Shown here one piece after another: positions 1 through 8,437 of a stretch of 64,000 nucleotides of DNA. Origin of the DNA: Bacteroidota bacterium (GTDB lineage Bacteria; Bacteroidota; Bacteroidia; Bacteroidales; Lentimicrobiaceae); the NCBI GenBank assembly GCA_023434665.1, contig JAEYSM010000009.1:62001-126000 (forward strand), given 5' to 3'. Position 1 is the first letter of the stretch; every line of letters starts with the position of its first letter. Below the pieces are notes generated by a model. It did no database searches. It was given only the letters and a program-made list of their open reading frames with translations, and was not told where the DNA came from. The translations under genes were made by a program, and so were the position numbers.

Positions 1-138
1 AGCTGATGGTAATTGATTGTGCTTGTCCCATGACTGGGATTCTGATTCTTTTTTAACTAGTTGTTCCAGTTTAGGATTATCAACATTCTTGTCTTTTCGA
101 TGTATCTGGTCCTTATGATGTTCAGTTGATTCCTTCAT
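1..138 (-). CDS. Partial hypothetical protein (N-terminal 46 codons)
   Basis: An open frame reads from an ATG at 136-138 on the minus strand to the left edge without a stop, so the gene continues outside the window. The visible 46 residues begin MKESTEHHKD and are very hydrophilic and rich in His, Lys, Asp and Gln, with no signal peptide or membrane segment. I do not recognise the family. A perfect TAnnTTTG promoter box lies 17 bases upstream of the ATG, which supports a real start here. Because only the N-terminus is visible no function is proposed. Confidence 0.5.
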   Translation of the reverse strand, partial: MKESTEHHKDQIHRKDKNVDNPKLEQLVKKESESQSWDKHNQLPSA

Positions 139-154
139 GAAAATATGTTTAACA

Positions 155-162
155 CAAAGATA
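155..162 (-). promoter_or_regulatory. Bacteroidetes-type -7 box for the left-edge gene
   Basis: The minus strand reads TATCTTTG, an exact match to the TAnnTTTG -7 consensus. The expected -33 TTTG is not convincing. It would give a leader of about 10 bases before the ATG at 138. Confidence 0.4.
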
Positions 163-236
163 GTATAATCTATTGAGCTAATTCCGCATGTTTTAATTGG
201 CAATAATCAAGAATTGTTAACGGGAGACACGTTGTA

Positions 237-707
237 TTAATTCATTTTTGGATCAATATAATTATTTATCTGACTGATAGCGACACGTGGTTCAAGTCCT
301 GCAAATAAAACAGCCATTATTCCCGGGAAATATCTGTCCATTGTATAAAGTGCGTTAAAAAGGTGCTGTCGGAATTCATTTTCTTCTCCTTCCTCATTGT
401 AAATAAATGAAGATTTATAACGCAATTCCCCATCATCCATGTCCATTTCAAAACCTCCCAGTATAAGACCAAAGTTGGCCATTACCAAGAATTCAGATAA
501 TCTCTTTCTACCAGATTCGGGAACATTAACCGGAGAAATGATGAAAACAGCTACAATCTTATCGGGAATCCGGATATCAATGATGCAGTCAGTTTTGGCA
601 TTTTCAAGTGCAATTGCCATTCTGAAAACAGTCATAGCAGGATTATCAACCAGAATTTGATAATCATATCCCATACTTTCTATAACACTACTAATTGTAT
701 TTACCAT
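237..707 (-). CDS. YbjN domain-containing protein
   Basis: A 156-residue soluble protein without signal peptide. Its layout (a short N-terminal helix, hydrophobic strands such as IVAVFIISP, the VMANFGLILGGFEMD region, then a helix around NALYTMDRYFPGIMAVL) matches the YbjN/type III secretion chaperone-like fold. That family is known as a putative sensory transduction or chaperone-like regulator; no enzymatic residues are expected. The start overlaps the end of the TerB-like gene upstream by 17 bases, so the two are probably translated from one transcript. The family assignment is from sequence pattern; the specific role is unknown. Confidence 0.7.
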   Translation of the reverse strand: MVNTISSVIESMGYDYQILVDNPAMTVFRMAIALENAKTDCIIDIRIPDKIVAVFIISPVNVPESGRKRLSEFLVMANFGLILGGFEMDMDDGELRYKSSFIYNEEGEENEFRQHLFNALYTMDRYFPGIMAVLFAGLEPRVAISQINNYIDPKMN

Positions 708-1113
708 AAGAGTGGGGATTGCGTTTGTTATAACCCGGGGTATTGGATAGCTTGTTGATTGTTATACCTTCTGCCAGGCGTTTTCTTAGATTTTTAAAAA
801 TTTCATCCACCATACCCGGCATAAATCCAAGTTTTTGGGCGATCTTTCTTGCTTCGGTTTCTTCTCTCTCAGTTAATTTACTATCAATCGCAATCAGGTC
901 GAGTATATCGTCGAAAAGAATAAATCGCTCAACCTCACTTTTTGGCAGCTCCGGTTCCCATGTTGGATTGGAGTCAAGTATTTCTTCAATTTCTGAATCA
1001 TTTAATCCTATTCGGGAACCAACCTGACGGATGAAATCCAATTCAGTTTCCTCAGGTACATTATCTGCCTGTGCGAAGTATACCAATATTTGCAAATATT
1101 GTCTCTTATTCAT
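691..1113 (-). CDS. TerB-like (tellurite resistance B fold) protein
   Basis: A 140-residue, all-helical acidic protein. I chose the ATG at 1111-1113 (MNKRQYLQIL) because the 34 codons open upstream read as low-quality sequence with several Cys and Phe and are not typical of the family. The pattern LVYFAQADNVPEETELDFI, then a repeated acidic helix with FDDILDLIAIDSKLTEREE, is the TerB/DjlA N-terminal two-repeat metal-binding arrangement (D...E..F). The family occurs in envelope stress and tellurite-associated modules, but here no other ter genes adjoin it; TerC at 17-18 kb is separate. It is followed by, and overlaps, the YbjN gene, suggesting a two-gene operon. Confidence 0.65.
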   Translation of the reverse strand: MNKRQYLQILVYFAQADNVPEETELDFIRQVGSRIGLNDSEIEEILDSNPTWEPELPKSEVERFILFDDILDLIAIDSKLTEREETEARKIAQKLGFMPGMVDEIFKNLRKRLAEGITINKLSNTPGYNKRNPHSYGKYN

Positions 1114-1248
1114 GTTAGCTAAACAAAAATGGTTAGGGTTTGTCTTAAAGACAAATATCCGAAATATTAAGAATTCCGTAATAGATGTTTGAATGAAACA
1201 GCAACAATGTTTCATAAAATCCGCTGTCAGACGTGTAAAAAAAAATTC

Positions 1249-1256
1249 TACTTTTA
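1249..1256 (+). promoter_or_regulatory. Probable -7 box of the pnt operon
   Basis: TACTTTTA matches seven of eight positions of TAnnTTTG and lies 25 bases before the pntAA start codon. No clear -33 element is seen. Confidence 0.35.
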
Positions 1257-1280
1257 CGCCTCAAAAAACAAACCTACTGT

Positions 1281-2408
1281 ATGACAATAGGAATACTCAA
1301 AGAAATTGAAAGTGAAAACAGAGTGGCAATGCTACCTGAAGGCATTGCTATCCTTAAAAAAATGAATGTCAATCTCCTGGTAGAACATGATGCAGGTGAA
1401 AGGGCTTACGCTTCAGATAAGGATTATGAAGAAGCGGGTGCCATCATAGGTTCAAGAGAACAAGTAATAAAAGACTCAGATGTCCTTATCCAGATCCAAC
1501 CACCCTCACAAACTGACATTGCCTCATTTAAACCAGGGCAAGTGATTTTATCGGTTCTGAACCCATACTTCAATTTTTCTCTGATAAAGCAATTGGCTGA
1601 GAAAAATATCACTGCATTCAGTATGGATATTGTACCTCGTACCACTCGTGCACAAGCCATGGATATTTTATCATCTATGGCAACAGTAGCAGGTTATAAA
1701 GCAGTGCTCACAGCTGCCAATACCCTGCCTAAATTTTTCCCGATGTTCATGACCGCTGCCGGCACCATCAAACCCGCCAATATGCTGATATTAGGAGCAG
1801 GAGTTGCCGGGCTACAATCAATTGCCACAGCCCGGAAATTAGGTGCTGTGGTTTATGTATTCGATGTTCGTGCTGCAGTTAAAGAGGAAGTAATAGGACT
1901 TGGGGGTAAATTCGTTGAAGTAGAAGGTGCTATAGATGATAAGTCTGCAGGAGGTTATGCAGTTGAACAGACTGATGAATTTAAGGCACGACAAGCAAAA
2001 GCTATTCATGATCAGGCAGTAAAATCTGATGTGATTATTTGCACAGCCCAGATTCCGGGAAAACGCGCACCTTTACTCATTAAGAAAGAGACAGTTGAAT
2101 CAATGAAGCCCGGATCAGTTATCATTGACCTTGCTGCATCAACAGGTGGAAATTGTGAGCTGACAGTTGACAGTACTACTATCGTTCACAAAGGTGTAAA
2201 AATCATTGGTAATTCTCAATTCCCGACAGATATGCCCACTGATGCAAGCCGTATGTTTGGAAAGAACGTCATAAATTTCCTTAAACTAATGATTACTAAG
2301 GAAGGTGACCTTAATCTGAACTGGGAAGACGATTTAGTGAAAGGAACTGCCGTTTCGCACAACCATGAGATCGTAAATGACAGAGTCAAAATTTTAATCG
2401 AATCATAA
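1281..2408 (+). CDS. pntAA: NAD(P) transhydrogenase subunit alpha, part 1 (NAD-binding domain I)
   Basis: A 375-residue soluble domain I of the proton-translocating transhydrogenase, which transfers hydride between NADH and NADP+ using the proton-motive force. Visible family marks are the N-terminal IGILKEIESENRVAMLPE segment, the PRTTRAQAMDILSSMAT motif near residue 125, the Rossmann glycine motif LGAGVAGLQSIATARKLGA near residue 172, and IPGKRAPLLI in the C-terminal half. The alpha subunit is split: the membrane part is encoded by the next ORF, as in Rhodospirillum and many Bacteroidetes. The start follows a weak promoter box. A terminator-like hairpin follows directly after the stop codon. 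Confidence 0.95.
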   Translation: MTIGILKEIESENRVAMLPEGIAILKKMNVNLLVEHDAGERAYASDKDYEEAGAIIGSREQVIKDSDVLIQIQPPSQTDIASFKPGQVILSVLNPYFNFSLIKQLAEKNITAFSMDIVPRTTRAQAMDILSSMATVAGYKAVLTAANTLPKFFPMFMTAAGTIKPANMLILGAGVAGLQSIATARKLGAVVYVFDVRAAVKEEVIGLGGKFVEVEGAIDDKSAGGYAVEQTDEFKARQAKAIHDQAVKSDVIICTAQIPGKRAPLLIKKETVESMKPGSVIIDLAASTGGNCELTVDSTTIVHKGVKIIGNSQFPTDMPTDASRMFGKNVINFLKLMITKEGDLNLNWEDDLVKGTAVSHNHEIVNDRVKILIES

Positions 2409-2411
2409 TTT

Positions 2412-2443
2412 AAAAGAGACAAGCTTTCTGCTTGTCTCTTTTT
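2412..2443 (+). terminator. Terminator-like hairpin between pntAA and pntAB
   Basis: A 13-bp perfect stem with a 5-base loop (arms 2412-2424 and 2430-2442) ends in a T run. It has the form of an intrinsic terminator or a transcript-processing hairpin but sits inside the operon, so it may lower expression of the downstream genes or protect the upstream transcript end. Confidence 0.7.
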
Positions 2444-2467
2444 ATATAAACTTATCAAATTAACTAT

Positions 2468-2776
2468 ATGACAGAAGTATTACAGTTTTTCTGGGATAAC
2501 AAAGACCTGATATTTATTATCATTTTGTCGGTGTACCTGGGCATAGAGGTAATCTCACATGTTCCTGCAGTTCTTCACACTCCATTGATGTCTGGTAGCA
2601 ATGCTATTCATGGAGTTGTAATTATCGGCGCCATTATAGTAATGGGACATGCAGGCGATAACATCCTTGCAATTATATTAGGTTTCTTTGCAGTAATCCT
2701 CGGAACGCTGAATGTGGTTGGAGGATTTGTGGTTACCAACAGAATGCTCGAAATGTTCAAGAAAAAGAAAAAGTAA
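2468..2776 (+). CDS. pntAB: NAD(P) transhydrogenase subunit alpha, part 2 (membrane)
   Basis: A 102-residue membrane protein with three to four hydrophobic segments, including IFIIILSVYLGIEVISHVP, AIHGVVIIGAIIVMGHAGD and IILGFFAVILGTLNVVGGF, and a basic C-terminal tail of lysines. It forms the membrane domain with PntB and carries part of the proton channel. The VTNRML motif near the end is typical of the family. The next gene starts ten bases after its stop. Confidence 0.93.
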   Translation: MTEVLQFFWDNKDLIFIIILSVYLGIEVISHVPAVLHTPLMSGSNAIHGVVIIGAIIVMGHAGDNILAIILGFFAVILGTLNVVGGFVVTNRMLEMFKKKKK

Positions 2777-2785
2777 GGAGATACA

Positions 2786-4210
2786 ATGGAAGCATTTACA
2801 ATACAAAATTCAATTCTCGAGATTTCTTATCTGGGAGCTTCAGTACTCTTTATATTGGGGCTGAAAAAATTAAGTCATCCTGATACTGCAAGATCTGGTA
2901 ACTTATGGGCTGCCGCTGGTATGGCAGCTGCAATAATTTTTACTATTTTATTTCATAAGATGGGTGGTGAACCCATCGGCAACAAAGGGCTGATAATAGT
3001 TGCACTGGCTATTGGATCCTTTATTGGATGGTACGCTTCTGTTAAAGTCAAAATGACCGCAATGCCCCAGATGGTTTCCATATTCAATGGAATGGGAGGA
3101 GCTTGTGCTGCTTTGATATCATTAATGGAGTTTCCTCATTTGCAAGATAGCCTGGTAGGACAACCACACATGCTGACAGGTCCTGCTATTGCAATTTTAT
3201 TGGGCTTAATGATTGGAAGTGTGTCTTTTGCCGGAAGTATGATAGCTTTTCTAAAACTAGACGGACGTCTTGGTGACATCAAAACTCCAGCATTACGAGT
3301 AATCAATCTTACTTTTCTAGTTGTTCTGCTGGTAGCATTGGTAATAATCATGCTCATGGAACCAGTTGCAGGTCGCAACTGGCCTATATATCTCTTTACC
3401 CTGGCAGCTCTGATTTATGGTGTAACATTTGTAATGCCGATTGGTGGAGCGGATATGCCTGTAGTAATTTCATTGTTGAACTCATTTACCGGTGTTGCAG
3501 CAGCTATGGGAGGATTCCTGTATAACAATACAGCTATGTTAACCGGTGGAATTCTAGTAGGATCGGCAGGAACGATTCTTACGATCCTGATGTGTAATGC
3601 AATGAACAGATCACTTCTGAATGTAATTATCGGAGCATTTGGAGGACAAGCAGGGTCAGGTACTGAAGCTGCAGATAAAACAGTTAAAGAAATATCACTG
3701 AGTGATGCTGCAGTTTTATTAAGTTACTCACAAAAAGTTTACATAGTTCCCGGATACGGTCTTGCTGTTGCACAGGCTCAGCACTTATGCCATGAACTCG
3801 ACACAATCCTTAATGGAAAAGGAGTTGAAGTAAAATATGCAATACACCCTGTTGCCGGTCGTATGCCCGGACACATGAACGTTTTATTAGCTGAAGCTGA
3901 TGTTCCATATGAAAAGCTAGTTGAAATGGAAGATGCTAACAATGAAATGTCTAATACTGACGTAGTGATTGTTATTGGAGCTAACGACGTAGTAAACCCT
4001 GCTGCTGAAGACGATCCATCAAGTCCGATTTATGGAATGCCTATCATTAAGGCTCAGGATGCGAGAAACGTTATTGTAATGAAGAGAAGTATGGCTGCAG
4101 GTTATGCTGCTATTCCAAATAACTTATTCTATCATCCAAAAAACAGAATGCTTTTTGGAGATGCCAAAGCCACATTACAAAAGCTGGTAGCTGAAATAAA
4201 GAGTTTATAA
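2786..4210 (+). CDS. pntB: NAD(P) transhydrogenase subunit beta
   Basis: A 474-residue protein with an N-terminal polytopic membrane domain (about eight or nine segments, residues 10-260) followed by the soluble NADP-binding domain III (residues 300-474). The domain III marks VPGYGLAVAQAQH, HPVAGRMPGHMNVLLAEA, VIGANDVVNPAA and KRSMAAGYAAIPNNLF are all present, so the protein looks functional. An AAGGAG Shine-Dalgarno just after the pntAB stop precedes the ATG; such sites are uncommon in Bacteroidetes and may ensure strong translation. Together with pntAA and pntAB it supplies NADPH. Confidence 0.95.
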   Translation: MEAFTIQNSILEISYLGASVLFILGLKKLSHPDTARSGNLWAAAGMAAAIIFTILFHKMGGEPIGNKGLIIVALAIGSFIGWYASVKVKMTAMPQMVSIFNGMGGACAALISLMEFPHLQDSLVGQPHMLTGPAIAILLGLMIGSVSFAGSMIAFLKLDGRLGDIKTPALRVINLTFLVVLLVALVIIMLMEPVAGRNWPIYLFTLAALIYGVTFVMPIGGADMPVVISLLNSFTGVAAAMGGFLYNNTAMLTGGILVGSAGTILTILMCNAMNRSLLNVIIGAFGGQAGSGTEAADKTVKEISLSDAAVLLSYSQKVYIVPGYGLAVAQAQHLCHELDTILNGKGVEVKYAIHPVAGRMPGHMNVLLAEADVPYEKLVEMEDANNEMSNTDVVIVIGANDVVNPAAEDDPSSPIYGMPIIKAQDARNVIVMKRSMAAGYAAIPNNLFYHPKNRMLFGDAKATLQKLVAEIKSL

Positions 4211-4221
4211 TAACTTAAAAA

Positions 4222-4252
4222 TTGCTTCAGTTTTTAAATTTTTGTACCTTTA
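4222..4252 (+). promoter_or_regulatory. Promoter of tRNA-Lys
   Basis: A TTG element at 4222-4224 is separated by 20 bases from TACCTTTA at 4245-4252, which matches TAnnTTTG except for the last base. It lies 17 bases before the mature tRNA. Confidence 0.55.
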
Positions 4253-4268
4253 CAGCCGCAAAATAAAT

Positions 4269-4341
4269 CTCTCCGTAGCTCAGCTGGTAGAGCAATTGAC
4301 TCTTAATCAATGGGTCACAGGTTCGAGCCCTGTCGGGGAGA
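4269..4341 (+). tRNA. tRNA-Lys (anticodon CTT)
   Basis: A 73-base cloverleaf can be folded by hand. The acceptor arms CTCTCCG and CGGGGAG pair over seven bases with one G-U, the D-arm is GCTCAGCTGGTAGAGC, the anticodon arm ATTGA/TCAAT encloses the loop CTCTTAA, and the T-arm contains GGTTCGAGCCC. The anticodon CTT reads AAG codons. The discriminator base is A and CCA is not encoded. A long reading frame crossing this tRNA is an artefact. Confidence 0.95.
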
Positions 4342-4349
4342 CTACTATT

Positions 4350-4384
4350 AAAACCGTTCACTTTTACTGTGAGCGGTTTTTTTT
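4350..4384 (+). terminator. Terminator after tRNA-Lys
   Basis: A 12-bp stem (AAAACCGTTCAC with GTGAGCGGTTTT, one G-U) with a 7-base loop is followed by a run of eight T. It ends the tRNA transcript before the next gene at 4401. Confidence 0.85.
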
Positions 4385-4400
4385 GATATCTTTATCCCCT

Positions 4401-6185
4401 ATGAATCGTGCAAAAGAGAAGAAGGAAGTCTGGCTGAAAGCATCTGTAATTGGAACTACCTGGGCAGCATCCGAAATTATTCTTGGGAGCTTCCTTCATA
4501 ATCTGCATATTCCATTCAAAGGCAATATTTTAACGGCAATTGGTGTAATACTGCTTATATCAGCAGCTTATAAATGGAAAGATAAGGGATTATTCTGGAG
4601 AAGCGGTGTTGTGTGTGCCATTATGAAAACCATGTCACCAAGTGCCGTTATATTCGGGCCCATGGTTGCCATTATAATGGAAGCTTTTTTATTTGAATTC
4701 TCCATGAGGATAATTGGCCGGAATGCTATAGGTTATATTTTCGGGGCTGTATTAGCCATGTCGTGGGTGTTCTTCCAAAAAATAGCCAACCTGCTTATCT
4801 ATTATGGTAATAATATCATTGACATTTATGAAGGAATATTGAATTTCATAGAAAAAGAACTTAAAATCTCCACTCCCCTATTCTGGGAACCTATATTTGT
4901 GCTGCTTTCATTTTATGTTATATTTGGAACAATCAGTGCACTTTTTGGCATCAGGACAGGCAAATCTCTCCAGAATGAGAAAGCAACAGAGTTCTCTTCG
5001 GTGTTGAAAAATGATGTCTTGAAGACCCAGGCATCAAAAGGTTCACATCCCTTTCCATACTCCATTTACTGGTTGGTATTGTCATTGATTTCCATGATTA
5101 TCTTACTGTATGTGAATAGTATGCAGCCAATGTTTGTGTGGCTGCCTCTTTCAATTATTACGATTCTGGTGTGGGTATTCAGATATAAACGAGCCATGCG
5201 ACAAATCACCAGACCCCGCTTCTGGATTTCATTTATGTTAATTACAATACTTGCTGCAGTAACCATAAATTATCTTAACGGTGATTCAAAAGACCTTACT
5301 TCAGGACTTCTGATAGGTATTAAAATGAATGTTAGAGCCGCTGTAGTATTTGTGGGTTTTTCAGTTCTGGGTACCGAACTCTATAATCCTGTTATAAGGG
5401 AAAAGATCAGAAATAGTTGGATGAGAGATACCGGAGAAGCGCTTGAAGTGGCATTTGAGTCACTTCCTCAGGTTGTCAACAATTTGCCCGACGCTGGCAG
5501 CTTTATCCGAAAACCTGTATCAGTAATCCGTCTGTTACTTTCAATATCCGATAATCGAATTTCGGAAATTATTGGTAGTCTAGGAGACAATAAAGTTGAG
5601 ACTGAGGAGCCTGAAGAAAATCTGGCAAGAGTATTTATTATAACCGGTTCAGTAGGTGAAGGCAAAACTACCTCCCTGATAAAAATTGCGGCAGAGCTAA
5701 AGTCCAATGGTTTGCAGGTTGCAGGCATTATTTCTCCACGAATAGTGCTTAAAAAAGAGACAGTAGGTTACAATATCAGATCATTGAATTCTGATGAAGA
5801 AATTCCATTTTTAAGAAAATATGGAAGCGATTTATCGGGTAATTCTGAATTTGAAAAAAGCCATGAGGATGGCAAAATCGGTAGATATGAAATTCAAACT
5901 GAAGGCTTAAGTTTTGGTCAACAAATAATTGAAGAATGCCTCATATCAGCTCCAGAGATTATAATCATTGATGAAGTAGGACGACTGGAGCTGGAAGGCA
6001 GAGGTTGGGATACCTGTTTAAAGAGACTGGTGCAAAAACCTCACATGGTTATTCTCTCGGTCCGTAATAAGTTTGTTGATGATGTGATCAACCATTACGG
6101 ACTAAAACAATACCAGATTTTTAAATTACCATTCGAATCAAAAGAATTCCTGAATAGAATTAATCAGTCAGAAAAACCTCTTTAA
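4401..6185 (+). CDS. Polytopic membrane domain fused to a THEP1-type NTPase
   Basis: A 594-residue protein. The ATG at 4401 (MNRAKEKKEVWLKAS) was chosen since the longer frame runs through tRNA-Lys. Residues about 10-190 form an N-terminal membrane region with the charged motif TTWAASEIILGSFLHN and SPSAVIFGPMVAIIMEA, reminiscent of ECF-transporter substrate-binding components. Residues about 215-390 hold further membrane segments ending in a soluble helix pair (RNSWMRDTGEAL, AFESLPQVV), similar in layout to ECF T components. Residues 410-594 are a P-loop NTPase of the THEP1/DUF265 class: Walker A GSVGEGKTTS at 416 and Walker B IIIIDEVGRLEL around 524. THEP1 proteins hydrolyse nucleoside triphosphates; it has no ABC signature. 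The NTPase call is firm, the ECF comparison is my inference. Confidence 0.75.
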   Translation: MNRAKEKKEVWLKASVIGTTWAASEIILGSFLHNLHIPFKGNILTAIGVILLISAAYKWKDKGLFWRSGVVCAIMKTMSPSAVIFGPMVAIIMEAFLFEFSMRIIGRNAIGYIFGAVLAMSWVFFQKIANLLIYYGNNIIDIYEGILNFIEKELKISTPLFWEPIFVLLSFYVIFGTISALFGIRTGKSLQNEKATEFSSVLKNDVLKTQASKGSHPFPYSIYWLVLSLISMIILLYVNSMQPMFVWLPLSIITILVWVFRYKRAMRQITRPRFWISFMLITILAAVTINYLNGDSKDLTSGLLIGIKMNVRAAVVFVGFSVLGTELYNPVIREKIRNSWMRDTGEALEVAFESLPQVVNNLPDAGSFIRKPVSVIRLLLSISDNRISEIIGSLGDNKVETEEPEENLARVFIITGSVGEGKTTSLIKIAAELKSNGLQVAGIISPRIVLKKETVGYNIRSLNSDEEIPFLRKYGSDLSGNSEFEKSHEDGKIGRYEIQTEGLSFGQQIIEECLISAPEIIIIDEVGRLELEGRGWDTCLKRLVQKPHMVILSVRNKFVDDVINHYGLKQYQIFKLPFESKEFLNRINQSEKPL

Positions 6186-6261
6186 GGGAGTTATATCTTC
6201 AATGATCTAATCTATATTTCTGATCCGTATTACACAATACAACCATCAGGACAAGAGTGCT

Positions 6262-6903
6262 TTATTCTTCGTATTCTTCTAATATGGCGTAATCAGTTAC
6301 AAGAAATCTGAAGATATATGCAGTGGTGTCTCTGTGCATTCCTATCCATCCGTAATGAGGCTGGTCATCTTTCAACAACTTAACCCCAATATAATATTTT
6401 CCAGGCTCAGCGGCATCTTTCCAATAGCCTTCTGTTGAAGGAGGATCTCCACCCAGAACCATGAAATAGGAATAAATGAGCACTTCACTATTATACCAAT
6501 CGGATTCAATATTAATTACTTTATTCTCAGGAATTGTATCGAGCCAATCTGTTGCAGGGTTAATACAAACTCCATTATTAAGTAAAGGAACAATATGCAC
6601 ATTCTCACAATCACCTCCTAGAAAAACAGGACTGCACATATCACAATTAATTTCAAAATCATCAATCCCATCATCGTTTAAATCGAGATAGAATATAGAA
6701 TCAGTGCTATGCCAGGGATTAACAAGTGTGACATCAATATCAGGTTCCAAATCAACATATTTAACTCCTTCGCCTGACTTCTGTCCTGCCAGGATAATGG
6801 TATCTAAAACCATCACCGGATCATCGGGTTTGGAATCATCCTTCTTGCAAGAACCAAATAAGGAAAGTTGAATGATTAAGTTAAAAAGCAGGAGTTTTTT
6901 CAT
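6262..6903 (-). CDS. Hypothetical lipoprotein
   Basis: A 213-residue exported lipoprotein. The N-terminus MKKLLLFNLIIQLSLFGSC is a signal peptide ending in a lipobox with Cys19, followed by KKDDSKPDD, a charged linker typical of surface lipoproteins in this phylum. A short acidic motif LDLNDDGIDDFEI near residue 75 resembles the D-x-N-x-D-G calcium loops of thrombospondin type 3 or dockerin repeats, but only one copy is seen. Several Cys lie at residues 85-110 (CDMCSP, GGDCEN). Similar Bacteroidetes proteins exist as single-gene units of unknown role. I do not assign a function. Confidence 0.65.
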   Translation of the reverse strand: MKKLLLFNLIIQLSLFGSCKKDDSKPDDPVMVLDTIILAGQKSGEGVKYVDLEPDIDVTLVNPWHSTDSIFYLDLNDDGIDDFEINCDMCSPVFLGGDCENVHIVPLLNNGVCINPATDWLDTIPENKVINIESDWYNSEVLIYSYFMVLGGDPPSTEGYWKDAAEPGKYYIGVKLLKDDQPHYGWIGMHRDTTAYIFRFLVTDYAILEEYEE

Positions 6904-6927
6904 GATAGGTTATACTTGATCGTATAT

Positions 6928-6954
6928 CAAATTTACAATTAAATATTATTCAAA
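6928..6954 (-). promoter_or_regulatory. Promoter of the hypothetical lipoprotein
   Basis: On the minus strand TAAATTTG (6928-6935) is a perfect -7 box with TTTG (6951-6954) 15 bases upstream, a slightly short spacing for the phylum. Confidence 0.5.
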
Positions 6955-7149
6955 ACACCATATTTCCATTTTTTATCTCTCTGCCAGGTTTTCGGTTTTG
7001 CAATAATACCAATGTCTAAGCAGGGATTTTAATATTCCATTTTTTAGTTTGCAATTGTAGGGTTAAAGAAAAAGGCTAAAAACTTTGTTAATGCCTTGAG
7101 GTGTATTATATCACATTTAATAAGTATTATTCACAAAAATTTTTCCAGT

Positions 7150-8376
7150 ATGAAGTTACTCATTCTCGCAGCCATTTACACTACGGCATTTATTTCATGT
7201 AACAGCGACAATTTATCATCAAGCCAGAATACCATAAATAATGGGGATCCTGTTGAGACCAACAAAGCAAATACCGACTACAAACCTGCTTTTGAAGGAC
7301 AGACGAGAATAGGAGGAGTAACCACAGCCACCCCTTACGAAGGCAAAATAGTCACGCAATCATTAAACTCCCCATGGGGCATTGTTCCGCTTCCCGATGG
7401 AAGATTGCTCATCACTGAAAATAAAGGCGATATGGTGATTGTTGATGCAGAAAGCGGTGAGGTAAGTGATCGGATTAAAGGGATTCCTGAAGTGGACGAC
7501 CGGGGGCAGGGTGGATTATTAGGCCTTACGCTCGATCCTGATTTTGCAACCAACCGGATGGTGTATTGGGTATTTTCTGAAAGAGTAGCTGATGGGAATC
7601 ATACAGCTGTTGCAAAAGGAAGATTAGCAGATAATGAGAAAACCTTTGAAAATGTACACGTGATTTATCGTGCAATGCCTACTTATGATGGCAGATTGCA
7701 CTATGGAGGAAGAATAATATTTGATAAAGAAGGTAATTTGTATGTGAGTACCGGCGAGCGCTCAGATTTGGAGACCAGGCCTCAGGCACAGCAATTGAAT
7801 TCAGCCAATGGTAAAATATTGCGAATAACTAAAGATGGAAAACCGGCTTCAGGAAATCCTTTTGAGAATCAGGGAAATGCCTTGCCTGAGATTTACAGTT
7901 ACGGACATCGCAACACTCAAGGACTTGACTTCCATCCTGAGACAGGTGAGTTATGGAATAACGAGTTTGGACCCCGGGGTGGAGATGAGTTGAATATTAT
8001 AAAAGCCGGTGCCAATTACGGTTGGCCTGTCATCACATACGGTCTTGAATATAATGGAAACGCCATTGGCAACCCGCCTATTCAGCAAAAAGAAGGGATG
8101 GAACAGCCTGTTTACTATTGGGATCCCGTCCTTTCACCAAGTGGTATGACATTTTACACCGGAGACAATATCCCTGAATGGAAGAATAATCTGTTTATCA
8201 CAGGATTAAATAGCAATCATATAGCCAGAGTCGTTATAAATAACAACAAGGTAGTGGGTGAAGAAAGAATATTAGCGGGTGAAGGTCAACGCTTTAGAGA
8301 TATTACACAAGGAACTGATGGTGCACTATATGCTGTTACCGATGGAGGTAGACTGTACAAAATAGATAAAAAGTGA
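7150..8376 (+). CDS. PQQ-dependent sugar dehydrogenase family lipoprotein (GSDH)
   Basis: A 408-residue protein. I chose the ATG at 7150 because MKLLILAAIYTTAFISC is a clean lipoprotein signal with the acylated Cys in the usual place. The rest is a six-bladed beta-propeller of the glucose/sorbosone dehydrogenase family: SPWGIVPLPDGRLLITE, the RGQGGLLGLTLDPDF motif, GRLHYGGRIIF carrying the likely catalytic His, LYVSTGERSD, YSYGHRNTQGLDF, EFGPRGGDELN and GANYGWPVITYG. The family oxidises aldose sugars with pyrroloquinoline quinone at the cell surface or in the periplasm. No PQQ biosynthesis genes lie in the window. A TonB-dependent receptor gene follows 61 bases downstream and may be functionally linked. 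Confidence 0.85.
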   Translation: MKLLILAAIYTTAFISCNSDNLSSSQNTINNGDPVETNKANTDYKPAFEGQTRIGGVTTATPYEGKIVTQSLNSPWGIVPLPDGRLLITENKGDMVIVDAESGEVSDRIKGIPEVDDRGQGGLLGLTLDPDFATNRMVYWVFSERVADGNHTAVAKGRLADNEKTFENVHVIYRAMPTYDGRLHYGGRIIFDKEGNLYVSTGERSDLETRPQAQQLNSANGKILRITKDGKPASGNPFENQGNALPEIYSYGHRNTQGLDFHPETGELWNNEFGPRGGDELNIIKAGANYGWPVITYGLEYNGNAIGNPPIQQKEGMEQPVYYWDPVLSPSGMTFYTGDNIPEWKNNLFITGLNSNHIARVVINNNKVVGEERILAGEGQRFRDITQGTDGALYAVTDGGRLYKIDKK

Positions 8377-8437
8377 GTATAACGGGTTGCTTTCACCGTA
8401 GTATATAATCTTTACAATCTCTGAAAAAACAACCTGA

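Noticed and set aside
4242..4400. Long in-frame extension upstream of the THEP1 fusion gene
   Set aside because: It runs straight through tRNA-Lys and its terminator; the ATG at 4401 is a better start.
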